The notes under the pieces were generated by a model. It saw nothing but the letters and a program-made list of their open reading frames with translations. It made no database searches and was not told the origin of the DNA. This document shows positions 46,815-57,474 of a stretch of DNA of 64,000 nt, piece by piece. Positions within the stretch are counted from its first letter, which is position 1. Each line of letters starts with the position of its first letter. This stretch comes from Diadema setosum (lineage: Eukaryota; Echinodermata; Echinoidea; Diadematoida; Diadematidae): contig NC_092686.1 of the NCBI RefSeq assembly GCF_964275005.1, forward strand, positions 42,716,333-42,780,332, in the 5' to 3' direction. The position numbers were made by a program, and so were the translations under genes.

Positions 46815-47939
46815 TAGACCGGGGGCCCAGAAGATTTATTCAGCTGAAAAGGGTCACACTTTTTAATGGTCTCATCATATAAGGATGTGTCCAAGGGTCA
46901 ATAAAATGAATTGCTGGCAAGTCACATCCTGTACCGTAAGCCTAGGGACCACAAAAAGGGACCCCGAAAAATGGATTTATTCAGCCGAAGGGGGTCACGG
47001 ACAAAAGTTGGTGGATATTGTTCCTTTGGGTGTACTTATCATGAAAACAGCAATGCCAGCTATTTTATCCTGTACGGGGCCCCAGACAGTATAGCCCCAA
47101 AGGGCCCCAGAAATATGGTGTTATTCAGCTGAAAAGAGTCACGGCTAATTTCTTTTGCAATGGAAGTAGTTCCCATCAGAGATATCCAAAACACCAATGC
47201 CAGCTATTTTATCTTGTACGGGGCCCTAGACAGTAGCCCCAAAGGGCCCCACCCCTCATAGGCCTACGTACAAACACACACAAACATTGATTTTATTCAG
47301 TTGAAAAGAGTCAGGGCTAATTTCTTTTGAAATTGAAGTAGTTCCCATCAGAGATATTCAAAACACCAATACCAGCTATTTTATCATGTACGGGGCCCCA
47401 GACATTAGCCCCAAAGTGCCCCACCCCCATAGGCCATACGTACAAACACACACAAACATTGATTTCATTCGTGCAGCGGAGAAGAGTCACGGCTAATTTC
47501 ATTTGCAATGGAAGGAGTACCCATCAGAGATATCAAAAACACCAAAGTCAGCTATGTTATCCAGTAGGGGGCCCCGGACATTAGCCCCAAAGGAGCCCCC
47601 CCCCCCCCCCCCCCCCAACACACACGCACATTAGTTTCATTCAGCTGAAAAGAGTCACGGTTAATTTCTTTTGCAATGAAAGTAGTACCCATCAGAGATA
47701 TCCAAAATACCAAAGCCAGCTATTTTATCCTGCACGGGGCCCCAGTCAGTAGCCTCAAATTGCTCCCTCCCCCCCCCCCCCCCACACACACATTGATTTT
47801 GTTCAGCTGAAAAGGGTCATGGCTACTTTCTTTTGCAATTGGAAGTAGTAGGCATACTCATCAGAGATATCCAAAACACTAAAGCCTGTTATTTTATCCT
47901 GTACGGGGTCCCAGACAGTAGCCCCGAAGTGCATTTCCC

Positions 47940-47986
<47 letters not shown>

Positions 47987-48350
47987 TAGTTTCATTCAGC
48001 CAAAATGGGTCATTGCTAATTTCTTTTGCAATGGAAGTATACCCATCAGAGATATCCAAAGCACCAAAGCCAGTTATTTTATCCTGAACGGGGCCCCAGA
48101 CAGTAGCCCCAAAGCGCCCCTCCCCCTCTCCACATACACACACATACACACACACACACACACACACGCGCGCGCACATTTGTTTCATTCAGCTGAAAAG
48201 GGTCACGGCTAATTTCTTTTGCAATGGAAGTAGTACCCATCAGAGATATCCAAAATACCAAAGCCAGTTATTTTATCCTGTATGGGGCCCCGCACAGTAT
48301 AGCCCCAAACACGGGTAATTTCTTTTGCACTGGAAGAAGTACCTATCAGA
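46815..48350 (+). repeat. Left arm: tandem array of a unit of about 180 bp
   Basis: The consensus order is CAGCTGAAAAGGGTCACGGC, TAATTTCTTTTGCAATGGAA, CCCATCAGAGATATCCAAAA, GCTATTTTATCCTGTACGGG, GCCCCAGACAGTAGCCCCAA, then a C-run and CA-run. About eight units follow one another (GGGGCC cores near 47069, 47219, 47392, 47568, 47735, 47906, 48088 and 48286). The C-run and CA-run vary most. Confidence 0.9.
47941..47984. repeat. (AC)n microsatellite inside a repeat unit
   Basis: Pure CA run of about 44 bp at the variable end of one arm unit. Similar shorter runs occur in neighbouring units. Confidence 0.9.
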
Positions 48351-50160
48351 GATATTCAACATACCAAGGCTAGTTATTTCATCCTGCACAGAGTCCCACA
48401 CAGTAGCTCCACAGTGTCCCATCCATTATACATGTACTGTGAATCAGCTGAAAATGGTCTTACAAATTCTTTTGTAACGTTCATATCAGGGCCTACTGAA
48501 CAGAGATGTCACAAACACTAAAGCAAGTCATCTTATCCTGTATACGGGGTCCCATAGGTTACAGTAGCAAAACACTCGAGAAATTTGCAAAGGAAGCATA
48601 CTTCTGTATAGTGCACAACCAAGATGACCATATTACGAAAACCAGTCATTTCATCTTGTACTGGGCCAAGGTTACAGTAGCCATAAAGTGCCCCTCCCCC
48701 ACATGATTATTATGACATCATTTAGCTGAAAAGAGTCATAGCTGTTTTTCTTTTACAATCGAAGTAGGCCTTAGTTTACATCATAGATACCCAAAACATC
48801 AAAGCCAGTTAGGTTTTCCCAGCCAATTTCGCACTTCTGTTGGTTCATTAATTTTGATAGAAGGTTCAAATTCGTAAAATGGGTATTCAAATTGGCTGGT
48901 ACCCTACGTTCATTCAAATTCGCCTTGACTTGCCGAAAAGGGTATTTCAGTCATTAAATTTCGCGAAAGACAGTCAAATTCCAAACGTGTTCATTCAAAT
49001 TCAAATCATGCTATTTCTTTGTTTCATCATTTTAACATGTCTTTCTATGTGTGTTTTCGTTTCATCTATAAACTACTGTTATAAAGCAGTAAAAGTATCA
49101 TATTTCTTATCTAGTATAACTGGATTTGGTTGTTCTGTAACCAGACTGGTAACGCTCCTTCTCTTTCATATACATGTCATTATAGGCCTATACGTGTACC
49201 AGTAATGCAGATTAACTTCATTTTTTATAGTCATGACAGCACAATAGATACAGACGTATATCTCTAGAAGACATAGAAAGAATTATAAAAAAAAAAAAAA
49301 TTGAGGATCATAACCTTGACTTCTTGGAACTGGCCGACCGCTCATAATAAAGCGCTCGTAACGACCAGATAATTTGTGGCTTCTTACTTCTTTGGATTCA
49401 AAAAGCACGTTAAAAAAATGGTGTCAAAGTCTCTTAAACGAATACGAAAACATGAAATGCTATGATGCTTACAAAACAATAACTACGACGAAAGAAAATA
49501 AGGAAAGAGGCCAAGCATGAACATATCTGTTTAATTGACTGCAGAACATGTTAAATTAGATGGCCAGAAATCAATTTGAATGAATGAGCGCAGCATGTAA
49601 TTACGTGACTATATCATTATGAATTTATGAATGAACGGATAGTGGAATGGTACTTGTCATTATGGATTTCAGTTGAAAAAAGTTATATATTTAGAATAAG
49701 GTTAGAGGTAATGTGAATGTTTCAAAATAAATTTGAATGAAGAGATTAATATGACATTGAACTACCATGTCATCTAGGCGAAATTTTTGCTAAATTTAAT
49801 TCAACATTAAAGAATTCGATTAAAAGAGGTGCGATATTGGCCCGGATGCAGGGCCCTTGACAGGTATAGCCCCAAGATATCCCCACCCCATATGAATTAA
49901 TTGTTTTCAGGTGAAAACAGTCACGTATGCCTATTTTCCTTGGCAGTGGAATTAACAGCTGAGATACGTAAAACACAAACCCATCCAGTTAAGGAGCCCC
50001 CAGCCAGTAGCTGGAAAGTGCTCCCGTATTATTTTATTCTAAGTGAAATGAATCACTGTTATAATTTCTTTTGCAATGGAAGTAGTACTCAAGGAGGTAT
50101 CAAAAACACCGAAACCAGTTATATACCTGTACGGGGCCCCACGGAGTGTTCCTAAAGTGT
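48351..50160 (+). repeat. Degenerate extension of the left arm
   Basis: Weak copies of the same unit appear at about 48350-48420, 48480-48560, 48620-48700, 49840-49990 and 50040-50160. They are separated by AT-rich DNA rich in ATTCAAATT-type words (48840-49010). This part has no counterpart in the right arm. Confidence 0.6.
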
Positions 50161-50800
50161 CCCCACATGTAATTCCACTATCAAGATCTGCATCCCGATC
50201 TATTCAATCTGTCAGATCGGGAGAGAGCGGCAAAAGTGTACGGGGACCGGGAGCATCGTAGCAGCAGCGTTTGGGTGATGGGTTTGGATCTGGCAATTTT
50301 ACAGATCGGGAAGAAATTTTGAACTGGTTCAAAATTTCTTCCTCATCTCCCCATCAAGATTGACCTATTTTGAATCGTAGCTCAAACGGGGAGAGAGCAG
50401 TGACAGTGTAAATACCGCGGGATGAGCGTAACAATTCCAGGTTTTTCTGACCGTAGTAACAGCGGCACAAGAACGGGAAATATAGTCTAAACTAGACACC
50501 GACGACATGGTCCCGCTGCTGCGCCGCTTTCTTGATCAAAGCACGACCTTCCCGCTTTAACGACGCTCTCACTAAGTTCTCTACTCTCGTATAAAATCAA
50601 GGCCTGTTCCTACGACGCTTCATTCCTGCTTCGATAACGCTGTTGGCCGCTTTAGCTACGCTGTTCATACGCTTTCCCAGACTCAATTATGCACGTCTTC
50701 CGCTCTCGCCGCTCTAAAATCGAACGTAGCCGATACGCTGGAAAATGTTTGCCAGAACAGCAAAACTGATGATGATGAGGAGGACGCGTTGTCGTTCCCT
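50161..50800. other. GC-richer segment between left arm and array 1
   Basis: About 640 bp with CGGGGAGAGAG/GATCGGG words repeated at 50190-50410 and CGCT-rich stretches at 50510-50720. No gene recognised. It is absent from the right half of the palindrome. Confidence 0.5.
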
Positions 50801-50810
50801 TACAAAAAAA

Positions 50811-51253
50811 GTCCTGTGGTACTCCTGTGGTAATTACCACAGGACGGTACCACAGGACAGTACCACAGGACAGTATCACAGGAAAGTACCACAGGACAGT
50901 ACCACAGGAATTGTCCTGTGGTATTTTGGGACGTACCACAGGACAGTACCATAGGAATCCTGTGGTATTTTGGGACGTACCCCAGGGCAGTACCACAGGA
51001 AAGTACCACAGGACCGGTAGCACAGGACAGTACCACAGGAATTCCTGTGGTATTTTGGGACGTACCACAGGGCAGTACCACAGGGCAGTACCACAGGACT
51101 AGTACCACAGAACAGTACCACAGGAACTGTCCTGTGGTATTTTGGGACAGTACCACAGGACAGTACCACAGGTCGATCATTGCCACACAGCATTACCACA
51201 GGGCAGTACCACACAGCATTACCATGGTACCACAGGAGAGTACCACACAGGAT
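50811..51253. repeat. Minisatellite array 1 (13-bp unit, both orientations)
   Basis: Units of ACAGTACCACAGG, and at intervals the inverted TCCTGTGGTATTTTGGGACG. The left border TACAAAAAAAGTCCTGTGGT matches, inverted, the right border of array 2. The word CCTGTGGTA with TACCACAGG forms recurrent hairpins. Long ORFs in all frames are artefacts of the repeat. Confidence 0.95.
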
Positions 51254-51350
51254 AGATCGAAAAAAAAAAAAATCTGGGAGAATTTTAACCATATCAAGGC
51301 ATATTCCTGATGGTGAGTGTTGGATTTCAGGACAGACATGGCCCTACTTC

Positions 51351-51425
51351 AGGCCCGTAGCCAGGGGGGGGGGGGGGGGGTGCGTCGGGTGCGTACGCAC
51401 CCCCCCCCCCCAAATTCTGAAAGGT
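51351..51425. mobile_element. hAT-like element end with G-run/C-run palindrome
   Basis: CAGGCCCGTAGCCAGG followed by a G-run, GGTGCGTACGCACC and a C-run. It looks like the left end of a common hAT-type MITE; a matching right end was not found. Confidence 0.4.
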
Positions 51426-52938
51426 CCACTTTTTCATAATAACGCTTTTTAGCAATTCTCAAGATAACAATCCAAATAAATATAAAGACACATTATAAAT
51501 GCTACGTAAATGTGGAAGAGTACGTTTGACAATATTAAAAATAATTGTACGAAACCCTTTTGTTGTATGAACCATCGGATCGTCCCCATGCACACAAACA
51601 CAAATGTTATATTTGTGCGAGCTATTATCATATTGGCACTGCATGCCATGGCCCTTGGCGCGTGTGACCGGTGTTTGTTTTTTTTTTTTTTCCACTGGCC
51701 GCCCGAGTACGTGCGACTCGTGGATGACATTGAGGGTGACACTTGCATTTTTTCACAGGAACAGAGGTAAGTGGATGAAAATCTAATAGCCTCAAGTTTA
51801 CATATACGATAAAAATTAAAGAAATTTCCTCGAAATTACTATAATCGAAAACCTGAGACATTTTATATCTACGTCTCACAAAGATATAGTACATTATTAT
51901 ATAAGTACATGTTGGCATGATAATGTCTGGGGATAGATTATTATGTCAACTATTTTCCATTATGAATGCATGCTCCAATCAAATTGTGAAAAGGTGGTCA
52001 TGAATTAGCATTTCTTACGAACGATCAGGAGAGACAAAACAAAATGAAAGACCTGTCTTACTCCAGTTCTCTTGTAACACTCATTGGGCCATTATGCATG
52101 CCTAACGAATTATAATAGCTGCTTTTTCTAGCCCTTTTGCTATAAATAAGTACCAACATTCGAGAAAAGATCATCTATCAAGTAACTGTACGATCTCCGT
52201 GCATAATCTAATGCTTTTAAACACATTTGCCTACTCGCCTTCAGCTGGCATTTGCTTACGGTTGCAACAAATTATTAGTTATACATTTTCTCATGTTGTG
52301 ACAGTTCGATTGGTTCTCAATTTGAAGTGAGCCAAAACCTAAGAACATTCTCACTTATAATTTCCAAAGAGTATGCAGGCACGCAAACTCAATTTAGTTG
52401 TATTTCATTTAAATGTAATGGGTAAGAGGGTATGGGAGAAAATGCTGAGCTATGAAGTAAAATGGTAAAGTAAAAAGTTTGTCAGATAGTATTACAAAAG
52501 CCTGAATATTGCAAGAGCTCCGGAGTAAAAACAGTCAGGGAAAAACCCTATGTATACGATAACATTGTGAAAGCGTTAGACTGCATTGTGACCCGTCGTT
52601 ATTTAATTTACATTCTTTATTCATATTTTTCATAAAAAACACAGGTAATGAGCCGGATTGGGTTAAAATTCTCACTTACAGCTTTGTAGAAGTCTGAGTC
52701 AACAGTATCACACAGTACTTCAAGACGTATTATAGTACAAACGATTTCTTGAGCCTGCACCGTTTCAGGCTCTGTTCTGGATATGGCGGTAGAAACTCAT
52801 TCTTTTTTGTTGTTTATTTTATCATTATTTACTAATCTCTTTTCTAACTTACAGGTAGCGGATTTCTTTGCAGGCCAAATTCGGAAATGTACTGTTGATT
52901 ATTAATTATACATTTTCTCATGTTGTGACAGTTCTATC

Positions 52939-53697
52939 CAGGGGTGGCACTTGCCCCCCCCCCCCCAAAGTTATTATCGTAGTCCTTCGCAGTGATTTCT
53001 GTTACTATGTTTAAATCCTCAGAAATTTAATTTCAAATGCTCTATAAAAGCGACTTTTATACTCTGTTTTTTACAAAAAGTCCCTACCGTGGGAGGGGGT
53101 ATCCCCCTCCCACACCCTCCCTCCGCTCGGTCGCTTCGCTTCCTCACCGAGGATCTCACACTATCACATTATTATGTACTCCCATATGTTATGATCATAA
53201 TCCTTCAAACTGATTTTTCAATATGTTAATTCCCTAGAAATTTGCTTTTAAATGCTCTATAAACGCGACTTTTATACTCTGTTTTTACAAAAAGTCCCTA
53301 CCGTGGGAGGGGGTTTTCCCCCTCCCACACCCTCCCCCCGCTCGGTCGCTTCACTCCCTCGCCGAGGATCTCACACCATCACATTATTATGTATAACTCC
53401 CTTACGTAGTAATCATAGTCCTTCGCACTGATTACAGGTGTATTTTTCACTATGTTTAATTCCTTAAATTTTTTCTTTTAAATGGTCTATAAACGCGACT
53501 TTTATATTCTGTTTTACAAAAGCTCCCTACTGTGTGTGTGTGTGTGTGTATGGGGGGGGGGTATCCCCCTTTCCACCCCCCCCCCCCCCGCTCGCTCGCT
53601 TCGCTCCCGCGCCGAGGATCTCACATCGTCACGTAATGTGCCCCCGTCTAGATTTTGCCCCCCCCCCCCCAAAACCAGAAGTGTTCCGGCGCGCTTG
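52939..53697. mobile_element. hAT-like element, short copy, with 8-bp duplication
   Basis: Begins CAGGGGTGGCACTTGCC and ends GTTCCGGCGCGCTTG. It is flanked by GTTCTATC (52931-52938) and GTTCTATT (53698-53705). Internally it is the same family as 30583-32029 but lacks about 490 bp after the first C-run. Confidence 0.85.
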
Positions 53698-54342
53698 GTT
53701 CTATTGGTTCTCATTTTAAAGTGAGCCAAAACCTAAGAACATTCTCACTTATAATTTCCAAAGAGTATTATGCAGGCACGCAAACTCAGTTTAGTTGTAT
53801 TTCATTTAAATGTAATGGGTAAGAGGGTATGAGAGAGAATGGAAAGTGCTGAGCTATGAAGTAAAATGGTAAAGTAATAAGTTTGTCAGATAGTATTACA
53901 AAAGCCTGAATATTGCAAGAGCTCCGGAGTAAAAACAGTCAGGGAAAAACCCTATGTATACGATAACATTGTGAAAGCGTTAGACTGCATTGTGACCCGT
54001 CGTTATTTAATTTACATTCTTTATTCATATTTTTCATAAAAAACACAGGTAATGAGCCGGATTGGGTTAAAATTCTCACTTACAGCTTTGTAGAAGTCTG
54101 AGTCAACAGTATCACACAGTACTTCAAGACGTATTATAGTACAAACGATTTCTTGAGCCTGCACCGTTTCAGGCTCTGTTCTGGATATGGCGGTAGAAAC
54201 TCATTCTTTTTTGTTGTTTATTTTATCATTATTTACTAATCTCTTTTCTAACTTACAGGTAGCGGATTTCTTTGCAGGCCAAATTCGGAAATGTACTGTT
54301 GATTATTAATTATACATTTTCTCATGTTGTGACAGTTCTATC

Positions 54343-55575
54343 CAGGGGTGGCACTTGCCCCCCCCCCCCCCAAACAAAATGTTAGGGGGGCAAAACGAGT
54401 TTTTGCCCCCCCCCCCCCCCCAAAGTGCCCCCTGTAACAAAGAATTAATCACTTATTTAAAGACCAAAATGAACAATAAAGGTATATTTCTTGTCTAAAT
54501 GTTGTAATTTCAAAACTGAAAATGCAAAATTTTCGCCCCTAACGGGGCGAAAATTATAATACACTAACAACATACATTATTGCATCTATACACTAATAGT
54601 AACTTGTGTAGTGTATAGATGGTAGCCTCGTGTCCTCGAGTATGCCCGCTGAAACATACCTTTAGTAAACCTTACATTTTTCATTTTCTTCTTTGCTTTC
54701 CCAGCAGTATAAGAATATTTTTTATTGTTCGAACGATGCGATCACTTTTAAGCTTTTAATGAGTACATTTCAGATAAATTAATGGCAAAGTGAAAGTGGC
54801 TCGCTCGTTCTGCCCGTACTTATAGTAAAATGAAAAGTTTTCATAAGTTATTATCGTAGTCCTTCGCAGTGATTTCTTTTACTATGTTTAAAATCCTCAG
54901 AAATTTAATTTCAAATGCTCTATAAAAGCGACTTTTATACTCTGTTTTTACAAAAAGTCCCTACCGTGGGAGGGGGTATCCCCCTCCCACACCCTCCCTC
55001 CGCTCGGTCGCTTCGCTTCCTCACCGAGGATCTCACACTATCACATTATTATGTACTCCCATATGTTATGATCATAATCCTTCAAACTGATTTTTTCAAT
55101 ATGTTAATTCCCTAGAAATTTGCTTTTAAATGCTCTATAAACGCGACTTTTATACTCTGTTTTTACAAAAAGTCCCTACCGTGGGAGGGGGTTTTCCCCC
55201 TGCCACACCCTCCCCCCGCTCGGTCGCTTCACTCCCTCGCCGAGGATCTCACACCATCACATTATTATGTATAACTCCCTTACGTAGTAATCATAGTCCT
55301 TCGCACTGATTACAGGTGTATTTTTCACTATGTTTAATTCCTTAAATTTTTTCTTTTAAATGGTCTATAAACGCGACTTTTATATTCTGTTTTACAAAAG
55401 CTCCCTACTGTGTGTGTGTGTGTGTGTATGGGGGGGGGGGTATCCCCCTTTCCACCCCCCCCCCCCCCGCTCGCTCGCTTCGCTCCCGCGCCGAGGATCT
55501 CACATCGTCACGTAATGTGCCCCCGTCTAGATTTTGCCCCCCCCCCCCAAAACCAGAAGTGTTCCGGCGCGCTTG
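54343..55575. mobile_element. hAT-like element, long copy, same target
   Basis: Same ends and same flanking GTTCTATC/GTTCTATT (54335-54342, 55576-55583) as the short copy. It contains the full interior with the 210-bp-type tandem units. Relative to the copy at 30583 both lack about 25 bp of the left end. Confidence 0.88.
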
Positions 55576-56939
55576 GTTCTATTGGTTCTCATTTTAAAGT
55601 GAGCCAAAACCTAAGAACATTCTCACTTATAATTTCCAAAGAGTATTATGCAGGCACGCAAACTCATTTTAGTTGTATTTCATTTAAATGTAATGGGTAA
55701 GAGGGTATGAGAGAGAATGGAAAGTGCTGAGCTATGAAGTAAAATGGTAAAGTAATAAGTTTGTCAGATAGTATTACAAAAGCCTGAATATTGCAAGAGC
55801 TCCGGAGTAAAAACAGTCAGTGAAAAACCCTATGTATGATAGCATTGTGAGTGCGTTAGACTGCATTGTGACGCATCGTTATTTAATTTACATTCTTTAT
55901 TGATATATTTTCATAAATATCTCAGGTAATGAGTCGGATTGGATTACAATTCTCACTTACAGCTTTGTAGAAGTCTGAGTCAACAGTATCACACAGTACT
56001 TTCAAGACGTATTATAGTACAAACGATTTCTTGAGCCTGCACCGTTTCAGGCTCTGTTCTGGATACGGCGGTAGAAACTCATTCTTTTTTGTTGTTTATT
56101 TTATCATTATTTACTAATCTCTTTTCTAACTTACAGGTAGCGGATTTCATTGCAGGCCAAATTCGGAAATGTAGTGTTGATTATTACTTATACATTTTCT
56201 CATGTTGTGACAGTTCTATTGGTTCTCATTTTAAAGTGAGCCAAAACCTAAGAACATTTTCACTTATAATTTCCAAAGAGTATTATGCAGGCACGCAAAC
56301 TCATTTTAGTTGTATTTCATTTAAATGTAATGGGTAAGAGGGTATGAGAGAGAATGGAAAGTGCTGAGCTATGAAGTAAAATGGTAAAGTAAAAAGTTTG
56401 TCAGATATTATTACAAAAGAAACTCATTCTTTTTGTTTGTTTATTTTATCATTATTTATTTATCTCTCTTCTAACTTAAAGGTAGTGGATCTCTCTGCAG
56501 CCCAAATTCGAAAATGCCTAGAGACAGCTAGTAACCAAATATGCTACTATAATTTAATAAATAAGAAATAACCATTCCAGTATGTATCTTAGTGTGCACA
56601 GTAAGACAGATCAAATCAAATAGGAAAACATCTGAGCACTAAGCCTGAGGTCTGAATTTGCACTCAACTTCTTCCAATGGCTAACGGATGCTTAATTTTT
56701 GAATTTCACTGACCTCCAAATTTCACAAAGAAAACCTTCTTAGCATGATGGTTAATATGACATTTGACTGATATTGGAGATGTTTGCGAATCGGATCTAC
56801 TACCTTTAATATTATTAAATCTAAAATGATTATTTGAAAGTTCGGAAATGCTGGAAATATCCTACCACAAGGAGGCAAAATATAAATGGTTCACATTTAC
56901 AATTCATTTTGTTTTAAAAATTTTCTTATTTATTTTCGT

Positions 56940-57250
56940 TTTTGACAAACTCGCATACCAGGCTTCAGGCCTGCTAACGCGGGTATACAATAGAAAAAAT
57001 AAAAGTTAAAACAACACAAGGAAAATCACTATTCTCAATTTTGCGGCGCGCTACGCGCGCAGAGTCTCGAACACAATTAAACTTTGCAACTTCCTGGCAA
57101 AATGAGTTTTTACTATTTCCTAGATGAAATACCGTAACGCGATTGCATGCAACAGACAAAAATACAAATTTCCTCGAGACTTTAAAACGTCATTAAAACA
57201 GTCAAAATTCACAATTTGCGGCGCGCTTCGCGCGCAAATTCTTATACAAC
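56940..57250. repeat. Short duplicated segment with GCGCGC core
   Basis: AATTTTGCGGCGCGCTACGC at about 57038 and AATTTGCGGCGCGCTTCGC at about 57210 are repeated with flanking similarity (TCAAAATTCACAA-type words). Just before the gap. Confidence 0.5.
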
Positions 57251-57274
57251 TTTTGTAGTTCGGTCGTCCAAAGA

Positions 57275-57374
57275 NNNNNNNNNNNNNNNNNNNNNNNNNN
57301 NNNNNNNNNNNNNNNNNNNNNNNNNNNNNNNNNNNNNNNNNNNNNNNNNNNNNNNNNNNNNNNNNNNNNNNNNN
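57275..57374. other. Assembly gap, 100 N
   Basis: Exactly 100 N, the conventional unknown-length gap. It lies between the duplicated block and minisatellite array 2, so order and size of the central part are not certain. Confidence 0.99.
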
Positions 57375-57474
57375 AAAGTAAGTCCCATCATTAATACTTT
57401 GACTTTTTAAGTCATTTATGTATTTCTAAAATCTAGAGTGCTTTTTATGAATATTCATGAGCTTTGTAAAAATG

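Larger units (their letters stand above)
52304..56520. repeat. Tandem array of a 640-bp block, four copies, with two inserts
   Basis: Copies lie at about 52304-52938, 53698-54342, 55576-56220 and 56213-56520 (the last has an internal deletion). They share GTGAGCCAAAACCTAAGAAC, ATGCAGGCACGCAAACTCA and ATTCGGAAATGTA. hAT-like inserts separate copies 1/2 and 2/3, but not 3/4. Block copies 2 and 3 are nearly identical. Function unknown. Confidence 0.9.

Noticed and set aside
47889..48261. Cysteine/valine-rich ORFs
   Set aside because: CA microsatellites inside the arm units.
50652..51310. Overlapping ORFs of 90-140 codons on both strands
   Set aside because: Same minisatellite artefact in array 1.
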